Translations under genes and position numbers: made by a program
Shown: positions 1 through 5,235 of the stretch, one piece after another
Numbering within the stretch: the first letter of the stretch is position 1
How the letters are laid out: the number at the start of each line of letters is the position of its first letter
Assembly: GCA_011192055.1 (NCBI GenBank)
Contig: DUES01000037.1
Coordinates: 1-5,235, forward strand
Length of the DNA stretch: 5,235 bases
Direction of reading: 5' to 3'
Origin: Dehalococcoidia bacterium
Lineage (GTDB): Bacteria > Chloroflexota > Dehalococcoidia > Dehalococcoidales > Fen-1064
Notes under the pieces: generated by a model
The model's input: only the letters and a program-made list of their open reading frames with translations
Database searches by the model: none
Told to the model about the DNA's origin: nothing

Positions 1-992
1 TCGAAGATGCTCAAAACAGGGAGAAATTCGGGGAGCGGTGGAAGGTTTCACTGCCTGACACAGCAGGTCTTACAGCACTGGAGATGATAGAGCAGGCAGC
101 AGCAGGAAAGATTAAGGGTATGCTGATAGTCGGGGAAAATCCCGTAGCCGGCTTTCCATCTCCATCCCTGGTCAAAAAGGCCCTTGCTTCACTTGAATTC
201 CTTGTCGTAGTTGATATGTTTTCCACGGAAACCGCGAAACTGGCTACGGTGGTGCTGCCGGCGGCAAGCTTCGCAGAAAAAGAAGGAACATTTACCAACT
301 TTGAGGGAAGGGTCCAGCAGATAAATAAGGCTGTTAAACCCGTCGGGGCGAGCCAGCCGGACTGGCAGATTATTCTGTGGTTAGCCGAAGCAATGAACAG
401 TCCAATGCCATATAATTCGCCACGACAGGTCATGAATGAGATTGAGGAACTGGTCCCGTTCTACCGGCACACCAAACCGCATACCAGCCTGGAAAAAGAG
501 GAACTGGAGTGGGCTGAGCCGGATAGCGGTTCCATGGAGAGAAGACGGCTCTACAAGGGGCTGTTCCCGAGCGGGTTCTGGCGGTTTTCACCCGTGCAAT
601 ATAACCCGCGACCTGTTAATCCTGGTGACGGGTATCCATTGACACTTGTAACAGGTTCGGTACTGCCTCACCTTGGCAGCGGGACCAGGAGCCAGATGGC
701 TTCCCGTTTGAAAAGGTTCTCACCACATTCTTGGGTAGAAACTACTAAGGCTGATGCCAGTAGCAATGGGTTTTCTGACGGTGATGATGTCCGGGTGGTC
801 TCACCTGCCGGTGCAGTGACTACGACTATTCGAATAACGCATACACTGCCGGCAGGGACGCTCTTTATGCCGATATCATTTCCGGAGAGTCCGGTTAATG
901 CGCTGTTCGATTTGGTGCTGGACGCACGGACAAAGGCGCCATCATTCAAATCATGCGCTGTAAGGCTGGAAAGGATAAATAATGATGACTGA
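1..992 (+). CDS. Molybdopterin oxidoreductase, formate dehydrogenase alpha/NuoG family, C-terminal part (5' truncated by window edge)
   Basis: The reading frame is open from base 3 to the TGA at 990-992 (329 residues), with readable family sequence before the first ATG at 84, so the gene starts upstream. Visible motifs are GLTALEM, the segment IKGMLIVGENPV, LVVVDMFSTETAKLATVVLPA and FAEKEGTFTNFEGRVQ. These are characteristic of the central molybdopterin-binding region of formate dehydrogenases and NuoG-type subunits. From about base 630 a molybdopterin dinucleotide-binding domain follows (YPLTLVTGSVLPHLGSGTRS, DGDDVRVVSPAG, ending APSFKSCAVRLE). Family knowledge: such proteins bind a bis-MGD Mo or W cofactor and oxidise formate or reduce CO2, passing electrons through Fe-S centres to NuoE/NuoF-type partners, usually in the cytoplasm. 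The EGRVQ variant leans towards NuoG, while the C-terminal CAVRLE ending leans towards formate dehydrogenase. The active-site Cys/Sec and N-terminal Fe-S clusters are outside the window, so catalytic identity is undecided. The 3' end overlaps the next gene, implying translational coupling. Confidence 0.88.
   Translation, partial: EDAQNREKFGERWKVSLPDTAGLTALEMIEQAAAGKIKGMLIVGENPVAGFPSPSLVKKALASLEFLVVVDMFSTETAKLATVVLPAASFAEKEGTFTNFEGRVQQINKAVKPVGASQPDWQIILWLAEAMNSPMPYNSPRQVMNEIEELVPFYRHTKPHTSLEKEELEWAEPDSGSMERRRLYKGLFPSGFWRFSPVQYNPRPVNPGDGYPLTLVTGSVLPHLGSGTRSQMASRLKRFSPHSWVETTKADASSNGFSDGDDVRVVSPAGAVTTTIRITHTLPAGTLFMPISFPESPVNALFDLVLDARTKAPSFKSCAVRLERINNDD
971..975 (+). promoter_or_regulatory. 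Ribosome binding site for the NuoE-like gene
   Basis: AAGGA lies inside the end of the upstream gene, 6 bases before the ATG at 982 and 9 before a second in-frame ATG at 985. Both spacings work, so the protein may start at either Met. Confidence 0.6.
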
Positions 993-1464
993 AGTGAAGC
1001 AGGTAACAGGTGTTGAACTGGAGCAGGTCGATAGTATCATTGCCGACTACCGGGAACGGAAATGGGGACTGATACCTCTCCTCCAGGAGATACAGCGGGT
1101 AGTAGGCTATATACCACCTGAGGTAATACCGCGCATTGCCGTAAACCTGGGACTGTTCGCCAGCCAGGTACAGGGTGTGATTACGTTCTATTCACAGATT
1201 TACACCGCGCCACGGGGGAAGAATATCGTCAGGGTATGCCGTGGAACAGCCTGTCATGTACGCGGCGGGAAAACAATATTGAAGCTGGTTAAACAGCACC
1301 TCGATATCGATGAAGATGAGACCACTCCTGACTACGAGTACAGCCTGGAGACGGTTGCCTGCATCGGGGTCTGTGCCCTGGCACCGAACCTCGTTGTCAA
1401 CACGACTACTCACGGTCACATGAACCCTAAAAAAGTAGCCGGATTGTTTAGCAGGAAGGACTAG
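982..1464 (+). CDS. NuoE-like thioredoxin-fold [2Fe-2S] subunit (NADH dehydrogenase 24 kDa / HndA / HydC type)
   Basis: This 160-residue protein has the normal length for the NuoE family. A helical N-terminal half (LIPLLQEIQRVVGYIPPEVI, then VQGVITFYSQIYTAPRGK) leads into the [2Fe-2S] site: C86-x4-C91 in VCRGTACHVRGG and C127-x3-C131 in ACIGVCALAPNLVVN. All four canonical cysteines are present. Family knowledge: NuoE-type subunits pair with a NuoF-type flavoprotein and carry one [2Fe-2S] cluster near its FMN. They occur in complex I, bifurcating hydrogenases, NAD-linked formate dehydrogenases and Stn-type transhydrogenases. The gene overlaps the upstream oxidoreductase by 11 bases and is followed after 5 bases by the NuoF fusion gene, so stoichiometric, coupled production is expected. 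Start chosen at ATG 982; ATG 985 would remove one Met. No transmembrane segment or signal peptide is visible, so it should be cytoplasmic. Family assignment is firm; the parent complex is inferred from neighbours. Confidence 0.95.
   Translation: MMTEVKQVTGVELEQVDSIIADYRERKWGLIPLLQEIQRVVGYIPPEVIPRIAVNLGLFASQVQGVITFYSQIYTAPRGKNIVRVCRGTACHVRGGKTILKLVKQHLDIDEDETTPDYEYSLETVACIGVCALAPNLVVNTTTHGHMNPKKVAGLFSRKD
1456..1460 (+). promoter_or_regulatory. Ribosome binding site for the NuoF-GltD fusion gene
   Basis: AAGGA (within AGGAAGGA, 1453-1460) sits at the 3' end of the NuoE-like gene, 9 bases before the ATG at 1470. It supports that start and coupling of the two genes. Confidence 0.6.
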
Positions 1465-1469
1465 GCAAC

Positions 1470-4400
1470 ATGGAGTTTCATGGTACCATTTACGTTTGTC
1501 GCGGGACAGGATGTGTCTCCGGCGGTGGTGATGACGTCTACGAGGCACTTAAGACGGAGGTAGACCGCCTGGGGCTCACGGGAGCCGGGGTAGATTTCAC
1601 CGGGTGCCATGGTTTCTGCCAGCAAGGTCCCAACGTTGTCATCGAACCTGATGGTATCTTCTATACCCACGTAGAACCGGAGGATGCCTCCGAGATTGTA
1701 ACCTCACACCTTCGGGACGGCAAACCGGTAGAAAGGCTTTTCTATCATGACCCGGTAACCGGTCAGGCTGTGCCGTGCTATGCGGACATAAACTTCTACC
1801 GTAACCAGGAGCGTGTTATCCTGCGTAACTGCGGTCATATCAATCCGGAGAAGATTGAAGACTACATTGCTGCCGGTGGTTACCAGGCTCTGCGTAAAGT
1901 GCTTACCACGATGACGCCCGAACAGGTAATTGAGGAGATAAAGAAGTCCGGACTGCGCGGACGCGGCGGTGCCGGGTTCCCCACCGGGCTCAAGTGGGAA
2001 CTGTGCCGGAAAGAAACCAGCCTGGTGAAATACGTCATCTGCAACGCGGACGAAGGAGACCCCGGGGCTTTCATGGACCGCTCCATCCTCGAGGCCGACC
2101 CTCACGCTGTCCTCGAAGGTCTGACCATTGCCGCCTATGCCGTGGGGGCCAGTGAGGGTCATATCTATGTCCGTGCTGAATATCCGCTGGCCGTAAACCG
2201 GATTATCACTGCCCTTGGCCAGGCTCAGCAAAGCGGTTTCATGGGGAACGATATACTGGATTCCGGTTTTAATTTTATAGTGCACATCGAGGAGGGGGCC
2301 GGTGCCTTCGTTTGCGGCGAGGAAACTGCTCTGATTGCTTCTATCGAGAGCCGCCGGGGAATGCCCCGCCCTCGTCCCCCTTTCCCCGCTCAATCGGGTC
2401 TGGACGGACAACCCACAATAATCAACAATGTAAAAACACTGGTCTCGGTTCCTGCGATTATTGAGCGAGGCGCCGAATGGTTTGCCGGCATCGGTACGGA
2501 AAAAAGCAAAGGAACGGCGGTATTTGCCCTTACCGGGAAGATTGCCAACAGCGGCCTGGTAGAAGTACCAATGGGCACCCCATTGTCCCGCATTATCATG
2601 GATATCGGTGGCGGTATTCCGGGAGGCAAACGTTTCAAGGCAGTCCAGACCGGAGGTCCGTCAGGTGGCTGCATCCCGGCTCGGCTTATTGACACGTCTG
2701 TTGATTACGAGTCGCTGACTGCACTGGGCTCAATAATGGGCTCCGGCGGCATGGTGGTCATGGATGAGGCTACCTGCATGGTTGAGATAGCCAGGTTTTT
2801 CCTCAGTTTCGTCCAGTCCGAGTCCTGCGGCAAATGCACGCCCTGCCGTCTGGGGACAAGGCAGATGCTGGAGATTCTGACCAGGATTACGGAGGGTAAA
2901 GGCCGCGATGCGGATATGGATGACCTTCTTGAAATTGCCGCCGCTGTGAAAGAATGCTCGCTGTGCGGACTCGGTCAGACAGCATCCAATCCGGTATTGT
3001 CCACGTTAAAATACTTCCGTGATGAGTTTGATGCTCACATACGGGAGAAGAAGTGTCCGGCGGCTGTCTGCGATGCCCTGATGATATCACCATGCCAGCA
3101 TACCTGCCCGGTAGGCATAAATGTCCCCAAATATGTTGCTCATATTGCTGCCGGTGAATACACAGAAGCTGTAGAAACCATCCGGGAGCGTAACCCGTTC
3201 CCTGCTATCTGCGGACGTATCTGTAACCATCCCTGTGAGTTCAGGTGCCGAAGGGGAGAACTGGACGACCCGGTTGCCATCAGGGAACTGAAAAGATTTG
3301 CCGCCGACTGGTATTTCCAGAATGTGAACGAAGACCCGGAGCCATTCCCCCAGACAAAGAGCCAGCCGGTAGCGGTAGTCGGAGCGGGTCCCACCGGACT
3401 GTCCTGCGCCTACTTTCTTGCCCGGATGGGGTATCCGGTAACGGCTTTCGAAGCTCTTCCCGTAGGCGGCGGTATGCTGTCGGTAGCAATACCGGAATTC
3501 CGGCTGCCGCGAGAGATTATTCAGAAGGAAATTGACTATATCGCAAAACGGGGCGTGGACATCAGGTATAACAGCCCGATTACGGTAAATTTTACCGTGG
3601 AAGACCTCAGGAGAGATGGTTATGAAGCGGTATTTATTGCGGCTGGTGCTCAAAGGAGCCAGCGTGTTGGCATACCCGGCGAACTGGAGGATATCAAGGG
3701 CTTCTTTTACGGGTTGAGGTTTCTAAGGGATATCAAGACCGGAAGGCAGGTGGAGATCGGTCGCCGGGTAGCCGTTATCGGGGGCGGTAATGTGGCGCTG
3801 GACGCGGCACGTACCGCCCTCCGGCTGGGTGCGGAGGAAGTTAATATCTACTACCGGAGGTCCCGCGAAGAGATGCCGGTTACCGAGGTTGAGTACGACC
3901 AGGCTACTGCTGAGGGTGTCCGGGTTCATTTCCTGGTAAGCCCCACCAGGGTGGTCAGCCAGGACTGGGAAGTAACAGGCCTGCAGTGCAGCCGGATGAG
4001 GCTGGGCGAACCTGACGAGAGCGGACGGCGCCGTCCACTCCCCATTCCCGGCTCGGAACTCCTGGTTGAGGCAGATAATGTAATTGCAGCCGTAGGCCAG
4101 GCTCCCGACCTTTCCTTCCTGCCCGTGGACAGCGCCCTGGAAAGGACCCGCTGGGAGACGCTGGTTGTAAATAGTAATACCCTTGCCACCAATGTCGAAG
4201 GCGTGTTCGCCGGTGGTGACTTTGTAACCGGTCCGGGGATGGTTATTGATGCAATTGCCGCCGGAAGAAGGGCGGCTTTCGCCATTGATAAATACATCAG
4301 GGGTGATACCTCACGGGTGGAGATGTATGATCTCAAAACACCGGTGAGTGATGAGTTACCCGAGATGGAGACTGATGAGGTATGGGAGAAACAGCCAAGA

Positions 4401-4526
4401 CTGGCGGCACCCCTGCTTCCTACAAATGAGAGAAAGACCGGCTTTGCCGAGGTAGAACTCGCTTTTTCCGAGGAAAGAGCCGTACAGGAAGCCAGGCGGT
4501 GCCTGCGGTGCGACCTGGAGAAGTAA
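1470..4526 (+). CDS. NuoF/HydB-like NAD(H):FMN module fused to a GltD/NfnB-like NADP(H):FAD module; candidate bifurcating transhydrogenase subunit
   Basis: This 1018-residue protein has three parts. Residues 1-100 are a thioredoxin-like [2Fe-2S] domain (C10-x4-C15, C46-x3-C50). Residues 110-530 form a NuoF/HydB module: the nucleotide/FMN loop GLRGRGGAGFPTGLKW (161-176), NADEGDPGAFMDR (192-204), GAGAFVCGEETALIASIE (276-293), and a [4Fe-4S] site C453-x2-C456-x2-C459 with C499. Residues 540-945 form a GltD/NfnB module: cysteines 542, 546, 581, 585, 589 and 593, an FAD Rossmann motif VVGAGPTG (636-643), an NAD(P) motif VIGGGNVA (769-776) followed by YYRRSREEMP (NADPH-type arginines), and the FAD-closing motif GVFAGGDF (911-918). 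The tail ends EARRCLRCDLEK. The usual C-terminal ferredoxin of HydB is replaced by the GltD part. Family knowledge: NuoF modules exchange electrons with NAD(H), NfnB modules with NADP(H), and together they form Stn/Nfn-like transhydrogenases using ferredoxin. Inference: NAD(H)/NADP(H)/low-potential electron exchange with the NuoE-like protein. The frame is unbroken, so a true fusion is likely. No membrane segments are seen. Confidence 0.93.
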   Translation: MEFHGTIYVCRGTGCVSGGGDDVYEALKTEVDRLGLTGAGVDFTGCHGFCQQGPNVVIEPDGIFYTHVEPEDASEIVTSHLRDGKPVERLFYHDPVTGQAVPCYADINFYRNQERVILRNCGHINPEKIEDYIAAGGYQALRKVLTTMTPEQVIEEIKKSGLRGRGGAGFPTGLKWELCRKETSLVKYVICNADEGDPGAFMDRSILEADPHAVLEGLTIAAYAVGASEGHIYVRAEYPLAVNRIITALGQAQQSGFMGNDILDSGFNFIVHIEEGAGAFVCGEETALIASIESRRGMPRPRPPFPAQSGLDGQPTIINNVKTLVSVPAIIERGAEWFAGIGTEKSKGTAVFALTGKIANSGLVEVPMGTPLSRIIMDIGGGIPGGKRFKAVQTGGPSGGCIPARLIDTSVDYESLTALGSIMGSGGMVVMDEATCMVEIARFFLSFVQSESCGKCTPCRLGTRQMLEILTRITEGKGRDADMDDLLEIAAAVKECSLCGLGQTASNPVLSTLKYFRDEFDAHIREKKCPAAVCDALMISPCQHTCPVGINVPKYVAHIAAGEYTEAVETIRERNPFPAICGRICNHPCEFRCRRGELDDPVAIRELKRFAADWYFQNVNEDPEPFPQTKSQPVAVVGAGPTGLSCAYFLARMGYPVTAFEALPVGGGMLSVAIPEFRLPREIIQKEIDYIAKRGVDIRYNSPITVNFTVEDLRRDGYEAVFIAAGAQRSQRVGIPGELEDIKGFFYGLRFLRDIKTGRQVEIGRRVAVIGGGNVALDAARTALRLGAEEVNIYYRRSREEMPVTEVEYDQATAEGVRVHFLVSPTRVVSQDWEVTGLQCSRMRLGEPDESGRRRPLPIPGSELLVEADNVIAAVGQAPDLSFLPVDSALERTRWETLVVNSNTLATNVEGVFAGGDFVTGPGMVIDAIAAGRRAAFAIDKYIRGDTSRVEMYDLKTPVSDELPEMETDEVWEKQPRLAAPLLPTNERKTGFAEVELAFSEERAVQEARRCLRCDLEK

Positions 4527-4549
4527 ACGGGTGATGCTGTTTGCCCGGC

Positions 4550-4555
4550 GGGGAG
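4550..4555 (+). promoter_or_regulatory. Ribosome binding site that fixes the metV start
   Basis: GGGGAG lies 6 bases before the ATG at 4562. A start at the upstream in-frame TTG (4541) would place this site inside the coding region with no good alternative site, so ATG 4562 is preferred. Confidence 0.6.
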
Positions 4556-4561
4556 ATAACG

Positions 4562-5206
4562 ATGAAATCGATAACGCGACTGAAGCAGTTTGAGGAAATC
4601 GGGGAGCAACTGGCCAGCTTTGACAGGGTCTTTATAATCGGCTGTGGAACCTGCACGACTATGACAAAGACCGGAGGCATTGACGAGGTACTGGAGATGA
4701 ACGGCCGTCTCCAGGAAGCGGGTAAACGGGTCAGCGGCTGGACGGTTATTCCTACGGCCTGTGATGAGATGACCGAGGTATCAATGAAGGAAAACAGCCG
4801 GGCAATTCAGGACGCCGGTTGTATTCTTTCAATGACCTGTGCGCTGGGTGTGCACCGGATGGGTCAATATATCAACCATCCTGTTATTCCTGCCCTTGAT
4901 ACACTGTTTATCGGGATGGAAGACGCTCCCGGTTATTTCACCGAAGTCTGTGCCCAGTGTGGTCAGTGCCTGCTCGGGGAGACTGCCGGTATCTGCCCGA
5001 TAACCGCCTGCCACAAGCAGCTTGCCAACGGACCATGCGGCGGTACCAACAATGGCAAGTGCGAGGTCGACAAGGAGAAAGACTGTGCATGGACTCTTAT
5101 TTACGAGCGACTTAAAGAACAGGGCAGGCTCGACCTGATGCGGAAATACCAGCCACCCCGGAATTCTCAGGTAGTACCCAGACCAAGAATAGTCCAGGTC
5201 CAGTGA
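4562..5206 (+). CDS. metV: MetV-type methylenetetrahydrofolate reductase partner (MTHFR C-terminal Cys-rich domain)
   Basis: The 214-residue protein from ATG 4562 matches the stand-alone Cys-rich MetV family found beside MetF in acetogens. Visible features are an N-terminal Rossmann-like stretch with GCGTC (C28, C31), further cysteines at 67, 87 and 93, then a dense cluster: C130-x2-C133-x2-C136 (EVCAQCGQC), C145-P (GICPITAC, C145/C150), NGPCGGTNNGKC (C159, C167) and C175. A Pro-rich tail (KYQPPRNSQVV) closes it. Family knowledge: MetV carries metal centres (Fe-S and/or Zn) and forms a complex with flavoprotein MetF, delivering electrons for reduction of 5,10-methylene-THF to 5-methyl-THF in the methyl branch of the Wood-Ljungdahl pathway. 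The true electron donor differs between organisms and is often unknown. It follows the flavin fusion gene after 35 bases and is itself followed by a strong ribosome site and new gene, probably metF. In some acetogens metV sits beside hdrABC/mvhD or an RnfC-like gene; here the neighbour is NuoE/NuoF-GltD. The conserved cysteines look intact. Confidence 0.9.
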   Translation: MKSITRLKQFEEIGEQLASFDRVFIIGCGTCTTMTKTGGIDEVLEMNGRLQEAGKRVSGWTVIPTACDEMTEVSMKENSRAIQDAGCILSMTCALGVHRMGQYINHPVIPALDTLFIGMEDAPGYFTEVCAQCGQCLLGETAGICPITACHKQLANGPCGGTNNGKCEVDKEKDCAWTLIYERLKEQGRLDLMRKYQPPRNSQVVPRPRIVQVQ

Positions 5207-5208
5207 GT

Positions 5209-5216
5209 AAGGAGGG
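5209..5216 (+). promoter_or_regulatory. Strong ribosome binding site for the downstream gene
   Basis: AAGGAGGG is a near-perfect Shine-Dalgarno sequence, 7 bases before ATG 5224. It is the best site in the window, suggesting high translation of the next gene. Confidence 0.75.
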
Positions 5217-5223
5217 CAGTATA

Positions 5224-5235
5224 ATGGTATCTAAA
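5224..5235 (+). CDS. Start of a downstream gene (first four codons, M-V-S-K), possibly metF
   Basis: An ATG at 5224 follows the strong ribosome site and opens a frame that runs off the window. Four codons cannot identify a protein. MetF is inferred only because metV genes are usually adjacent to metF and MetF proteins often begin with a short M-x-S/K-K type leader; other operon members are possible. The 17-base spacing from the metV stop argues for the same transcript. Confidence 0.5.

Noticed and set aside
84..992. ATG at 84 as the true start of the first gene
   Set aside because: Codons 3-83 are open and encode conserved family sequence (GLTALEM), and the protein would lack its catalytic domain; the gene is cut by the window edge.
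1470..1630. N-terminal [2Fe-2S] domain of the fusion as a recent duplication of the NuoE-like gene end
   Set aside because: Shared CRGTxC motif reflects the common thioredoxin-like fold; flanking sequence differs and this domain is normal in HydB/HndC-type proteins.
1704..2411. Long minus-strand open frame (235 residues) opposite the NuoF module
   Set aside because: The opposite strand encodes highly conserved NuoF motifs over the same bases, and the antisense product shows no recognisable domain; it is a shadow frame.
3087..3653. Minus-strand open frame (188 residues) opposite the GltD Fe-S and FAD domain
   Set aside because: No family resemblance, fully covered by well-supported plus-strand coding sequence.
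1470..4526. Fusion as a frameshift or read-through artefact joining nuoF and gltD
   Set aside because: One uninterrupted frame with a smooth domain junction and no internal stop or start-like boundary with a ribosome site near 3050-3100.
4541..4561. TTG at 4541 as the metV start
   Set aside because: It would put the GGGGAG ribosome site inside the gene and adds seven residues before the natural MKSITRL start.
4527..4561. Possible hairpin or terminator in the 35-base gap (CCCGGCGGG)
   Set aside because: The loop would be too short, there is no T-run, and a ribosome site overlaps it.
3926..4609. Long minus-strand open frame (227 residues) opposite the end of the fusion gene
   Set aside because: Low-complexity Ser/Arg-rich product, crosses a gene boundary on the other strand, and no convincing ribosome site; the plus strand holds clear FAD motifs.

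Overview
The window is a single, tightly packed, plus-strand gene run from an anaerobic bacterium with a Wood-Ljungdahl (reductive acetyl-CoA) type C1 metabolism. The evidence is a MetV-type methylenetetrahydrofolate reductase partner next to a molybdopterin oxidoreductase of the formate dehydrogenase/NuoG family and NADH-dehydrogenase modules typical of strict anaerobes. Base composition is moderate, about half G+C by eye, and looks even across the genes. I cannot name the organism. Acetogenic or fermentative Chloroflexota, Firmicutes or Desulfobacterota relatives all fit, and a taxonomic call would be a guess.

Layout: (1) positions 1-992, the 3' part of a molybdopterin oxidoreductase gene, open at the left edge. 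(2) 982-1464, a NuoE-like [2Fe-2S] subunit overlapping gene 1 by 11 bases. (3) 1470-4526, a 1018-residue fusion: a thioredoxin-like [2Fe-2S] domain, a NuoF/HydB-like FMN-NAD(H) module with its [4Fe-4S] site, then a GltD/NfnB-like Fe-S/FAD/NADP(H) module. (4) 4562-5206, metV. (5) From 5224, the first four codons of a further gene behind a very strong ribosome binding site; metF is the natural guess. The longest gap is 35 bases, and no internal promoter, terminator, RNA gene, mobile element, CRISPR array or repeat was seen. The whole window reads as part of one operon whose promoter lies upstream.

How the genes may work together: NuoE plus the fusion protein carries a probable NAD(H) site (FMN), a probable NADP(H) site (FAD) and a chain of Fe-S centres. 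This combination resembles the electron-bifurcating NADH/NADPH/ferredoxin transhydrogenases of acetogens (Nfn and especially the Stn type). Here it sits between a formate dehydrogenase-like enzyme (CO2/formate step) and MetV (methylene-THF to methyl-THF step). The inference is an electron-distribution hub for the methyl branch of the Wood-Ljungdahl pathway.

The most interesting details are in the fusion protein. Its GltD-type Fe-S domain lacks the usual leading CxxC, while the motif that normally carries it (EARRCLRCD) is at the extreme C-terminus. The usual acidic or Gln cluster ligand position appears to be Lys.
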